DNA of 64,000 nucleotides, from positions 1 through 64,000 of the forward strand of contig MU405346.1 in the NCBI GenBank assembly GCA_022836615.1, read 5' to 3'. Position numbers and translations under genes: made by a program. The notes beneath the pieces are model-generated. The model saw only the letters and a list, made by a program, of their open reading frames with translations. It was not told where the DNA came from and did no database searches. Shown here piece after piece: positions 35,616-47,463 of this stretch. The first letter of the stretch is position 1. Each line of letters opens with the position of its first letter. Source of the stretch: Annulohypoxylon bovei var. microspora. Taxonomy: Eukaryota > Ascomycota > Sordariomycetes > Xylariales > Hypoxylaceae.

Positions 35616-36624
35616 CTATTTCTTAGTCAAAGTGAAATCCTCGCCCTTAAATGGCGGCAAACCTGCTGTAACACGCATCCCAGCTGAACATGAGCTCCAG
35701 TCCAGACTATCACCACCGAGCGCCTTCGCGGTGGTAAGATGGCTCCACGCCTGGTCAATAGTAGCTGTAGGGGTTGATGTTTCAACGCCTAGTCGCCGAA
35801 TGTACGATGCATCCTTCATCCCACCAGGTAAAGTGAATCCTGTCGAGCCACTGAAGGTCCCATCCCGGATCTTCTTGCCGTAATTAACCCAAGCCGGAGC
35901 TGGGAACCAGTGTTCTAAATCAATATGTCAGTTTTGGATTCTCGTCTGCACCACTCCTCTACTTACGTATGAACTCGTAAAACAGTTCGGCATCGAACCC
36001 CGTCTTCTCGGCCAGAGTGAAGCTTTCTGATAATAGTTCGATTGTGCCTAGGATGCAACTGTTTCCAAGAATCTTGAGAAGCGCCCCTTTTCTCGTGTCA
36101 TCGCCGCAGTCAATAATTGCTCTTCCTAATGTCGGCACAATGTATTTCTTTAACACTGCCTTGGATCTTTCATCTCCAGATAACACGACTAGAAGGTTTG
36201 CGCTCTTGGCAGCAGCAGGTGGTCCGAAGACTGGACAGGAGAGGAAGCTTGTCCCTTTGGCTACAGCTTCGGCACGTAGCATTGAGGACGTATCGGGATA
36301 CAATGTTGAATGATCCACAAGCACGACACCTGGTTTTGCGGCGTCCAGAATCTGTCGATAGACCGAAACTGCCACTTCATCGTTCGCAAGGCAAGCATGG
36401 ATGATATCGCAGCCCTTCGCCAAGTCTTCCAATGTGTCTGATATCTCGAAGAAACCGTGTTCGACAAGCTGCTCTGCCTTGCTGCGAGAACGATTCCATA
36501 TCTTAACCTTCGGAAACCCTTCTTTTTGCGCGAAGCCCGCTAAGTTTTGACTCATCACATTGCCCATATTCCCAAGGCCGACGAAGCCAAATGAGAGGGA
36601 TGCGGAATTCGTTAGTCCAGCCAT
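35616..36624 (-). CDS. 3-hydroxyisobutyrate dehydrogenase-like NAD(P)-dependent reductase
   Basis: A beta-hydroxyacid dehydrogenase family oxidoreductase that interconverts a 3-hydroxy acid (or reduces a small aldehyde or imine) with NAD(P). Two exons, 35967-36624 and 35616-35914, with a 52-bp intron, give 318 residues, close to the family norm. The Rossmann motif is FVGLGNMG (residues 14-21). DHSTLYPDTS (about 104-113) matches the substrate-binding DxST motif, and the catalytic Lys sits in GALLKILGNS (about 184). The second exon completes the helical C-terminal domain. The start at 36624 puts the Rossmann strand at residue 12; an upstream ATG at 36681 adds 19 residues with no evident signal. 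It is divergent from the amidohydrolase gene. Confidence 0.88.
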
Positions 36625-37072
36625 TTTCTCTGTAGGCACGCAAAAAAGGTAAAAAAATGAATCGGACAGCAACCGAACCAATGGATAATAGAGAGAACTT
36701 AGACTTCACTGAAACATTATTCTCAACTTTTGCTTTATGATACGTCGTTTTATTGTAATACGCAGGGTCTTGCCAAGGCCGGTAGATGTAGACGAACCAC
36801 AGTACGGCAACTCTCCGAACAATACAAGGTGACACGGAAAGTTTCCGGTCAGCACGCGTTTGCCACCGTAACCAATCTCCATGGCCCCGCCCCGGAAAGA
36901 TGTTGTCCACTATCATGATGCCGTCAGTAAGCTTAAGATGATGTTAAAAGGGACTAGGTCTTTAATCTGATATCTATGAAGCCGTTTAGTTGAAAAGCGA
37001 ATCACTAAGATACTGCATCAGGTACTACTTCTTATCTTCAAATCACACGTAATCATTTCAAAGATTCCAAAT
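36625..37072. promoter_or_regulatory. divergent promoter of dehydrogenase and amidohydrolase genes
   Basis: A 448-bp interval between two outward-facing start codons. Shared control of the two enzymes is plausible. I did not find a clear paired CGG zinc-cluster site. Confidence 0.5.
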
Positions 37073-38624
37073 ATGTCAGGAACGAATGGTACTTCCAAAG
37101 TTTCGGGCCCCTTTACAGCGGTCTCGGACGGCTATTTGATTGATATCTCTAAAGGGGTCAGCCCTGTGAATGGACTCCCGTTCTACAAGCCTAAACCTGC
37201 CGATATAACTATCAACAACCACAAAGATGGCGACAAGTCTAAGATCTTGTTCAAGAACGTCAATATCTTCGATTCGACTGGCTCTGACCCCTATCTAGGT
37301 GATGTTCTCATCGAAGGGGAAATAATACAGGCAGTTGGCAAAATTGATGCTTCCCCTGATTCCGATACCTTGGTTATCGAAGGGGGAGGTAAGAAGACGC
37401 TCATGTCAGGACTCGTGGATTCCCACACTCACCTGAGCTGGAACAACTCACCGACCCTGGACGGCCTAACACGGATGCCCCTGGAAGAACACGTCTTGCA
37501 CACAGCACAGTCGGCAAAGACTTACCTTGACTGCGGTTATACGATGTGCTTCGGGGCCGCCTCGGCACAGCCGCGCCTCGATATTGTCGTCAAGCAGTTC
37601 ATAAAGTCCGGCATGATACCCGGGCCCCGCAGCCTGTCCAGTTGTCAGGAGGTAACGACAACGGGAGGCGCGATAATTCCAAGCATTAGCCGCTATGCCG
37701 ACGGTGCTGATGCAATGCGTCGTGTTGTGCGGGAGTTCATTGAGCTAGGGGCCGACAATATCAAACTCAGTATGACTGGCGACTATGTACACGAAACTAT
37801 GGGGTACGTATTCCGGCGCCCCTTTTCCTTGCCCCTATTTCCCGCTTCAACATATTCGACTTTAGTCTACCCAGGTATAGCTCGGTTTAAGAATTGAAAC
37901 CTTTGAGACTTAGCCCGGATCCCCTAAACCATTACGCAGAATTAATTACTAACCACAGAGAATTTATAGGAGCGAAGAAACCTACTTTACGCTAGCCGAA
38001 ACTAAGGCAGCCGTTGAAGAAGCCCACAATAGGGGTAAGCGGGTATGTACCCACGCCCGGTCCGCAGCCTCGGTGAAGATGTCGTGCTTAGCCGGCGTCG
38101 ACGTCATCTACCACGCCAGCTACGTCGACGCCGAAGGCATGGACATGCTCGAGGCGCTCAAGGACCAAGTCTTCGTGGCGCCAGCCATCAACTTCCCCCT
38201 AGCTACCTGCCACGGGGAAGCCACACCCTTCGGCCTCACGCCCGAGATGGCCAAGAAAAGGGGCTTGGTGCACGAGGTCGATGCGGCCAACAAGGCCATG
38301 ACGGAGATGAAAAGGCGCGGCATTCGGGTGCTTCCTGGTGGTGATTATGGGTTTGCCTGGGCGCCGCACGGCACTTACGCAAAGGACCTGGCGCACTTCG
38401 TCAACCTGTTTGGGTACACACCGAAGGAAAGCTTGATCGCTGCGACGGCCCTGGGAGGGGAAATCATGGGCTACCCGGAGGACTTGGGCAAGGTGCTGCC
38501 TGGATACTATGCCGATGTCATCTTGGTTGACGGGAATCCCGTGGAGAATATCGAGGTTCTCCAGGACATTTCTAAGCTGCATGCCATTGTAATAAATGGA
38601 CATGTTCACAAGAATGTGAACTAA
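37073..38624 (+). CDS. metal-dependent amidohydrolase (prolidase/imidazolonepropionase-like)
   Basis: An amidohydrolase-superfamily enzyme that hydrolyses an amide or peptide-like bond using a metal centre. Two exons, 37073-37803 and 37970-38624, flank a rather long 166-bp intron (GTACGT...TTATAG), giving 461 residues. The metal ligands are visible: HTH at residues 118-120 in VDSHTHLSW, a likely carbamylated Lys in DNIKLSMTGD (about 230), His in CTHARSA and VIYHASYVD, and Asp in LPGGDYGFAW. The ending, GKVLPGYYADVILVDGNP, is the classic C-terminal strand signature of the superfamily. The substrate is unknown; the subgroup includes Xaa-Pro/Arg dipeptidases and mycotoxin amidases. No signal peptide is seen, so it is probably cytosolic. 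Confidence 0.9.
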
Positions 38625-39424
38625 TTAGGTACGCGTATTAACAGGCCGGAGGTCTTTCTTAGGTCTTTATCTTTTAATTGTCTGGAGGAACTGAAAATTG
38701 CACGAGATGAAATCATAGAGTGACCCACGAAGGATGGGAAGGAGTGGCCTGACACGGGAGAATGAAGTCACGAAGTTTCTTCAACTGTTTTATTAGGATT
38801 TATTTTTTCAATTTCTTATTATACTGAGTAGGGGCTAGATCCTCGTCTATATGTTTTTGACTCGTCTCACTCAAGTTGTCAGAATATTGATAGTATGCTC
38901 AGCATTCTTTACTTGCCCTGCAAACCCCTTTTATATCCGAGATTCTAAGACGTGGAGCAGTGACAAACAACCATAATATTACTGGATCAATCTTTATGCC
39001 CACCCGTAGTGTCATCTCATCCGCCCTCTTCCTACTTGCTTAAAGTCCGATCACTGAGACTTCCGCAAGATCTATGCCCGCTGTGCCGCTTATGACAACT
39101 AGCCTTATCCACTTCCCCGACCGTCGTCGTATGCGGATGACCAACGTTTGACGATCTAACAGGATGATTTGTACGGTCCAGCCAATTAAGCGGAGAACAT
39201 ATCATGTCAGAGTAGGATTGAATGTCGATGGAGACTTCATGTCGGTATCCTCTGTATTCTTATTTCTCAAACCTGCTGATAGTGACTATAAGTTCTCATT
39301 CAATGCCAAGATAATAAACGTAGGTAGGTAGTTATATAAGCGTAGGGTGTTATACTTGTTTCTCCCACGTATTCAAATTGGCACCTTTGTGCTCATCCTC
39401 TCTTCTACTATAAACTTGGGCCCA
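38625..39424. other. intergenic, promoter of the A-T-R synthetase
   Basis: An AT-rich 800-bp stretch between two plus-strand genes. A TAGGTAGGTAG array lies near 39320, about 100 bp before the start codon. No reading frame is supported. Confidence 0.5.
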
Positions 39425-42400
39425 ATGGTTTCTGAACACGCACGTGTCGCCCGCTGGGAGGTGAGTACATGAAATCTTTGATTTCTTGAGAGATAATTCG
39501 GTATCAATCCTATTGAGTCGGTACTGTTGTCGACGAGCTTTTATACATGAAGCTGCACTACTAACTTATTCCGGTTGGGTTATAGGACGACCTGCTACCA
39601 CATATCGTCGATCGGTTAGCACGTGAGACCCCCAATGCTGTATATGGACTATGGCCCGTATCCCCTGACTCGTATGAGGCTGGCTTCCGTACTGTCACCT
39701 ATGCCCAGCTAGCAAATGTAGTCAATGGCCTGGCCTGGTGGCTTATTCAGACGATCGGGTCCAGTGAACATCATGAAGTCCTAACCTATGTCGGCCCTAA
39801 TGATGTGCGGCTTACTGCACTTGTGCTGGCCGCAATCAAGGCAGGTTATGTGGTAAGATTATTTCCTTCGTATAGCATCTATTCTTGTATATAGATTGCT
39901 GAAAAATTGATAGATACTTCTCACTTCACCGCGTAACTCCGCGGCAGCGCATCGTAGCCTCTTTGATGTGCTCAAGTGTCGGACTCTTGTGACGACGGAC
40001 CCAACGCCCCCGTCCGTCCTCCCTATTCTCGAAGCCGTAAAGCCGCGTCAGCTTATTACACCGAGCGTTGAGGAACTTATAGAGAAGTCTTATCCGCATT
40101 TTCTCTTCGACAAGACGTTTGATCAAGCTCGTTGGGATCCGCTCTTTATCATGTATGTATCATGTAGAGAAATCATAGTTGAGAACATGTGTTATCTTCT
40201 AATACCTTGCAAGACATTCATCCGGATCGACGGGGCTACCGAAGCCTATGATATGGACTCATGAAACGGCAGCACGCCATCACAAGCTTACTAGCCGCGA
40301 TCCTCCCGACGGGGTGACCTCGATTGACCAAATACTTCGTGGTAAGAGGGTGATCGCAACGGTACCGCCTTTTCATGTATGTATAATTACACTTGTCCTA
40401 TGTGGCATGTAAACTGATTTTAATAGGGAGCCGGACTTGGGCAATACTTCTTTTATGCCATACCATTCGGTAATACTGTGATTGCGCCAGCGGCTGCTAG
40501 TATTGTAACCGCGCAGGGTCTTGTAGACGCCCTGAAGCAGACACCGGTAGACACAGCCGTCCTAGTACCGTCAGTGGTGGCTGAACTAGCTCAGAATCCC
40601 GAACTGCTCGATTACTGCGCAGGCCAACTCAAGCTAATTCTTTATATTGGAGGGGATTTGCCCCAGGCAATTGGAGACCGCGTCGCGGAAAAGATCCGGC
40701 TGCGCTGTCAATGGGGAGCGACTGAAGTGGGCATCCCCCAGCAACTGATACCAACCGAGCTGGGACTGTCTGATTGGCATCATATCCGCATCCATCCATG
40801 TACTGGTGCGGTATTTGACAAAGTTGCAGACGGCACATATGAGTTAGTGATAAGGCGCGACGAAGCCCTTGCCGACACGCAGCCAACGTTTAGCATGCGA
40901 GGGCTGGACAAACTTGAGAAAGAATACCGTACCAAGGACTTATTTGAACCTCACCCGACAGTTACCGATGCATGGCGTTGGCGTGCTCGCGCAGACGACA
41001 TCATAGTTTTCCTCAACGGAGAGAGAGCAAACCCAGTATCGATGGAGCAGCATATCGTGGCCCGAAACCCTGAGCTGGGTGGCGTTCTGGTTATTGGTTC
41101 CCAGAGATTTCAGGCGGCTCTACTAATCGAGCCAGTCTGTCAAACCACCCCCTTAACGACGGCGAACCAGGCAGCCCTAATCGAACACATCTGGCCTAGT
41201 GTCGAGGAGGCTAATAAGACCGCACCGGCCCACGCGCGTATAGAAAAGACGATGATTCTTGTAACGACGGCAGATCGACCATTGATTCGCGCAGGAAAGG
41301 GTACTATTCAACGATCGGCGAGCCTCGCCCAATACGTAGCTGATATCGACAAGCTCTATGCGGATGCAGATGCGATACCAGACGATGAAGGAGTTGACGA
41401 GTCCTTAAAGATAGACAATCCCGATACGGTCATGGCCCGCATCCGTGAAAATGTCTCCACCATCATGGACTGCTTAGATATAGATGACTCGACCGGGTTC
41501 TTCGACCGCGGAATGGACTCGTTACAGGCCCTTAGGCTCACTCGTGCACTACGGCGTGCCCTCCATCGCCCCCACATTGCCTTGTCCACGGTGTACCAAA
41601 ATCCTACAATCACCCAGCTCACCTCAGCGCTCTTAGAAAAAAGTAACGCGGCTAACGACCGGGACATTATGAAGCCATTACTAGCTACCTACCGCGAACT
41701 AATCCATCAAATCCCGGCGCCAAAGTCGCTGACGCCAAGCACAGGCAAAGAAGTAGACGTCCTCTTGACAGGCTCTACTGGCACCCTGGGGACCTATATA
41801 TTGGCCTCCCTACTGAATCGGCCCGGGATCGGACACGTCTTCTGCCTTAACCGTAGCCAAGACGGCGGGCGTAGCGTCCAGAACGATCGTTTTACGGGTG
41901 CTGGACTAGCAACGGAAGATCTTAATAAACGAGTCACTTTCGTGCGAGCGGACTTAGCTCACCCCTCGTTGGGGCTCGACGGGTCAACGTACGAATCGTT
42001 ACGTTCCCGTGTCGGACTCGTCATTCATAATGCCTGGCCGGTGAATTTCAACCTGCCGCTCGTGGCGTTTCGTCCACAGCTAGCCGGGCTGGTGAACCTC
42101 TTCGCCCTCGCGGCTGCTGCGGCCCCACGCACGCTGCGCGTTGTTTTCATCTCGTCGGTCGGCGCCGTGGGCGCGCGGCCGGCTAATGTGGGGCCGGCTC
42201 CCGAGACAGTGCTCGAGGATCTCGATATCGCTATTGCCAACGGTTACTCGCGGAGCAAGTTGCTATCCGAGATTCTTTGCGACACTGCCGCCCGGCACTT
42301 AGGGGTTCCCGTGACGATCGCGAGGGTTGGGCAGGTCGCCGGTGCTGCCCGCAGACCCGGAATGTGGAATCGCTCCGAGTGGCTTCCGAGCCTTGTCATA

Positions 42401-42946
42401 AGCTCCCTGGGCTTCGGTTGCTTGCCGGATAGCCTGGGTCCTCAGTTCTCCGAGGTTGATTGGGTGCCGTCGGACGCGTTGGCCGAAGTTGTGGTTGATC
42501 TCGCGGATCGTCACAGCTCTGAGGAAGTAGATGGCTCCGGTGCTACTGTGTTTAATCTTCGTAATCCGAAAACGACTAGTTGGGACTCGCTGGTACCGGC
42601 GATCAAGGAAGTCGCTCGCGAACGGCTCGGCCGGAGTCTCGAAGTGGTGTCATCGTCAACTTGGTTAGGTCGTTTACAGGAATCCGCGGCTCATGGTGAC
42701 AGCACTGATCTAACAAGCGCGGCTACGTCTAACCCGGCTATTAAGCTAGTATCATTTTACTCTAACGAATTATGGGCTGACAGAGATGCTGAATCGAAGC
42801 CAATGTCGGTTGAGCGCGCTCTAGTAGCTAGTCCGACGCTTCGTGGTATGGCACCCGTTGGTGTAGAATGGATGCGGAAATGGGTTGACGAATGGATCTC
42901 GGTACAATACAAAAGCAGGATGGGGGAGTCCGTTAGTGGGGGATAA
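39425..42946 (+). CDS. NRPS-like enzyme: adenylation-thiolation-thioester reductase
   Basis: It activates a carboxylic (often aryl) acid as an adenylate, loads it on a carrier-protein arm and releases it by NADPH reduction, normally as an aldehyde. Five exons, 39425-39460, 39586-39852, 39914-40152, 40214-40376 and 40427-42946, give 1,074 residues. Order: adenylation domain (about 15-500) with the A3 motif HSSGSTGLPKP (182-192), which is created across the third intron; thiolation domain with GMDSL (carrier Ser600); NAD-binding_4 reductase with TGSTGTLG (683-690), FISSVG and the Tyr/Lys pair in YSRSK (Tyr842, Lys846). There is no condensation domain. The architecture matches fungal aryl-acid reductases and alpha-aminoadipate-reductase-like enzymes, but Lys2-specific features were not checked. 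A second NRPS-like gene lies 7.3 kb downstream. Confidence 0.9.
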
Positions 42947-43172
42947 ATGGCTGCTACGGAATATGTCAGTTGTAAGGTCTTGCGTGTTCAGGTTCCAGTA
43001 GAGATACCTATTCTCACCAGGGATTAAAGCGGACTGAAATCATGGGCTTCATTTTTAGGTACATACCGAATTCCCATCTTACTTTACATATATGTACATA
43101 AGTTCAATGAGATTATCTCTGAAGCGATTTCGATGGTGGAAAGAAATTGGGGCGAACCTCCGAACGCTATGG

Positions 43173-45295
43173 CTATTTACGTACACGTGCGCTGATATCC
43201 TTCGCAGCCACAGCGCCAGCCAGAGGAGAGCGCCCCCTGCCCTGGACCATTCTAGTGGCATCTGAGCGCTCCTTCAAATTTGTCATGTTTGACAAGGCTC
43301 GACAATTTCCCTGACTTAGAAAGAGAGCTTTCAGTCTACGCTCGACGGGCTGCTCTCGCAATATCTGTATAAATTCTTCAAGAGCACTGAGATGCTCACG
43401 GCAATCCACGAGCTCAAACCCGCAAATAACGCATACGAGTCCGGGCTCAATGACAGACAGAAGAGCTTTCAGTGTTCCTATCGCTGTCGGAATGCTCTGC
43501 ACCGTGCCGTCTAATCGTTGTAGTTTATCCCCCACGAGACCTTCGACGGCCTCGAACGTTGTTGGGATAATGTTAATGAGTTGAACAATGAGCGAATACA
43601 ACATAGAGATGATACCGGCGTCCTTTATTGATATCGCATTGGACTCAAACGTGTACTTTGTTTTGGCGAAGACGCTGATACACGGAATGCCAAGATCTTC
43701 AGAAATCGCCTGGATTTGACACGCGATGCTAGGGAGAGCTTCGTCAAATACTCCGTACGCAGGTCCTTCCACCCACAGCAAATTTGAATCTTCTGATTGA
43801 GCCCAACTTTGAATGTCAACAGCAACCTCGTTTGGAATAAGTGGTATATCAGTTAGCATGGAGTCCGAGGAGATGCCCCTTTTCCCGTCTTCTACAAACG
43901 GATCAAGAGATTGTTGAAGCCACTCTAAATCTTCTCTCGTTATGATTACGGCCGCGTTGCCTACATTATCGTCAGCTGCATCTTGTTATTTATGTGCAAA
44001 TTCCGGGTCTACACACTGGACCTCGTCGCCATGACGCGCATAGTATCATCAACCTTTCCCATCAACGACTTCTTCAGCTTCGAATCATTTAACTCTTGAA
44101 ATAGTTAGCAAAGAATAACCCAGGTATCCTTGAGTCTTGGCCCGGTCCCTACTGTGCTGAGTGTTCGCCTTCGGCATCGTGGTTATTTGATCTCCAATCA
44201 TCCTAGTAAATCTATTAAATTACTCTTCTAATTCATTGAAGCGTGTATCGATATGCTCATTTGTGTCGACAAACCCGACCCTCTGCGCTAAATGGATATC
44301 TTGGACCATTGTGTCACTGACAAGTTTCATCTCATCGCGGACTCGTTGAACTAGACCTTGGATCCTTTTGACCCTTGATTCGACATTTTTGTCATAGAAT
44401 TTGTTATCGAAAGCCTTCCGAAACCTATTCCGAGAGGAACCGTACCACTTCATCGTGTAGCAGAGGAAGGCGAACACTTCCCGGTACAGGGAGACCACGT
44501 GGCCTTTCATCTCGGTTGTGTTGCACATCCGTGTGCCTCTACGAACGAAATCGAGGTCTCTGCTAATCTCCTGAAGAGCTCGCGAGAAACCCTCGGCGAT
44601 TGACTCGTGGTTGACCGATGCCTATTTATAATATTTTAACCCAAGCCACGGATGAAAGATGGGATTACTTAGGTACCTACCTTCACGATCGAAGTGATTA
44701 CTCCCGTAATAAGACTTGTGTACTTGTCGCCATTTGGGATGATGCTGAAGAGATACTTATGCTCATTCATAGTCTCGAAGAAAGAAAAGAGATGGGCTTT
44801 AGCTCGTCCAAAGCCCTTCTCCTTTTTCTTATCCCATTGAGTCTGAGCTTGACGGACCGCAGTCCACAACGTTTCCACTGTCGGGATCTGCTCTCCGCGA
44901 GCCCCTAGGTCGCCAATATCAAGTTGCAACTTTTTCCAGAGGTCGGTAGCCTCTTTTGCTCCCGCTTGAAGGTTTGCCACAACAAAGTCACTACTCCTGA
45001 ATTGTTATCCCAAATTCTTCGGGGATTATGGCTCTGCTACTAATATAGATATATGATGTACTTACGATTCCGGAGGCTCGAAGCGAAGCCAATGCCTCCA
45101 GGCCGCAGGTTTATGTTCATCTGCCTGAAGCTCTGTCTCGTGAGTGGCTATGGCATGTTCGGGGACATTGCCTGGCATAGCGTTTGCAATCTCATCACTG
45201 TATTGCCTCACAAGCTTGGCTCCTGCGGGATCAAAGTGATCGTCTGCCGTGGTCCGTTTCAAAACATACTGTCGTGCTAGAGCCAATGTCTGCAT
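43173..45295 (-). CDS. STAND-like protein with DUF7708-like N-terminal domain (middle unresolved)
   Basis: It resembles fungal STAND/NLR-type proteins thought to act in self/non-self recognition; function here is inferred from resemblance only. Secure exons are 45066-45295, 44681-44996 and an exon from 44621 down to about 44220, with introns of 69 and 59 bp. They encode a helical domain I associate with DUF7708: TQWDKKKEKGFGRAKAHLFS, NGDKYTSLITGVITSIVKAS, VSLYREVFAFLCYTMKWYG. A second block, from about 43965 to 43173, continues with LLWVEGPAYG and ISMLYSLIVQLINIIPTTFE. The junction between the blocks (about 44220-43968) has stops in each frame; I could not find convincing splice sites, so it may be a long intron, two introns or a break. 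Where a P-loop would be expected, the sequence VEGPAYGVFDEAL lacks the Walker A Lys. It is divergent from the AAA ATPase gene. Confidence 0.65.
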
Positions 45296-45609
45296 GATCG
45301 GGGCTCTCTTTTAGAGTAGGTCGCGGACTATCTATCTCATGGTTTTAGGCAGGGCAATGCAACCACACCTTGGAACTGTTGGGCGTCATCCCCCACCTTT
45401 ACAATTAGATATCTTGAAAGCTGAATGGGTACCTACCTAGGTAGTCAAGTCATATTTGAGTAACACAACGTTGAGATTGGGGGCTAAAACGTGTCTTCCA
45501 CTCGTAACCTCCCAATAGGCGCTCGATATTCGATAGCGACGATAGCGGGGTCTGCAGTAGCATGTTGCTGCCGTTCTATTAAAACCCATCGTAGCAGTTC
45601 TGCGTTTCA
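45296..45609. promoter_or_regulatory. divergent promoter of the STAND-like and AAA ATPase genes
   Basis: A 314-bp interval between outward-facing start codons, containing a GGTACCTACCTAGGTAG palindrome at about 45429-45445. Co-regulation of the two genes is a reasonable inference. Confidence 0.55.
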
Positions 45610-47421
45610 ATGTCATCTTTCACTACTGCATATTTCCCTCTTCCCATTAACATGGAACCTATATCAACAACACCCGGAAAGGTCCTCCAGAACTCGTCAG
45701 TGGAGCATACGAACGATTCCAACCAACAGGACCTATCTCAACTAAATACTACTATCTTCAGGCTCAAAAACATATCTAGTACTGAAGATGAGCAGGTAGC
45801 GCGACACCTACCAACTTCATATATCCAATGCCCTATTACAGGGGCCAGTCATTTAAATCTACTTCAATTCGGCATCCATAACTGTCCTAGATGTCGCATG
45901 GATATTTATGGCGACGAAGACGAGGTGAAATTCCAAAAGAACGTGGCGAACACAGATGGGAATCCAATGGTTGGTAATTCTAAGGAATCTGGAGGAGGCA
46001 ATGTAGAAGTCAAGGTGGAAAACCCAGATCAAATTAATCGAATACGAGACGGTGTTGACTGGCTCAAACGTAGGATTAAAAGGGAGTGGTCTGACAGTGA
46101 AAGCAGTGACGAGGATGATGGGAGTGAAGATGGGAGTGGAGATGGAAGTTTAAACGGAAGCGGTGTCAACATTTCGGATTCGCGCAGTGGTAACATTGAC
46201 AAGCCAGAACGAATGGAGCTCGCCGGTGAACCCCTAAACGCACAAGATATCAATAAATCCAAAGCTGGCAACTTAGAAGATATCACCCATAACATTGAGT
46301 TTCGGGCTGCAATGGATCAGTTTCTCCACTATACAAATTGGAAAGGACCTTTTAACTTGACCGAGGCGCGAAAGGGGGTATTAATTGAAGTTCACTCAAG
46401 CAAGACCATTGCAAAGATCATAACATTCTTGAAGACCAACCACTCATATGAAATGGTAAATACGGAGCCACGGCGTCGTAAGGTCATCAAGGCTGGTTTT
46501 TTCCGCAACCCACAGGTCCAATTCAAATCTATCACACAACATATGCATCTAACATCAAAGCCAATCATTGAGGTTCTGCAGAAGATCGTTACATACTATC
46601 CCGAAACAAAAATAAAAACGGAGACTCTAATAATAGACTCCCCTTTCTGTATCCTCGCTCACCACTTAGTCGAACTTGAGGAGTTTAAGAATACATTCGA
46701 CAGAAAGGAAGACCGTTCAATGGAGGCCGACGAAGAAGAAAGTGCTTCTACCCCTAACCCTAGCCAAACTCGACATACGACAGATAGATGCACAAAGACT
46801 GCCTTTAACCACATTGATCAGCTTCTTCGTTTTCTTAGACACAACATTTATAGCGACCAACTTGAGATTGAGCTAGCCCGACACTCCTCCACTCCTCCTA
46901 TGTGTACATTTTCTATGATATGGCTATTATACAAACCAGGGACGACAGTCTACATTACCGATGACGATGGTGAAACGAATGCATATGTTGTGGGCTGGTG
47001 CGATGCCAACCCCGAACTGCTACAGGTCGAAAATCTAATGGAACCATATGAATTGATTCTATGGAATATCGACTTTGATGGTAAATATGTGCGTCGGCGT
47101 AGAAGAAACGTTGTCGTCGGCCATTTCGATGGCGAACGTCCAATATTGGATCTGCGAATTCTTCCAGCTAGATTTGTTGATGCTTCAGATGGAGGGAAGA
47201 CACGAAGACATTTGGTCGAAAGGGGGCAGAAATGGTACGGAATGCTGATGGGAGCACAACAGTGGCATTACTCTGGACAAACTCGCGGGCCTAGCAAGAA
47301 AGTGGTAAGTAGGTAGATTATAATGATGCCTCGATGAAAATAAATTTTCACTGATTCATGAATTCAGATTGACACGCGTGTGGTCATAGACATGGAAGCT
47401 TACATACGACAACAACGACAA

Positions 47422-47463
<42 letters not shown>

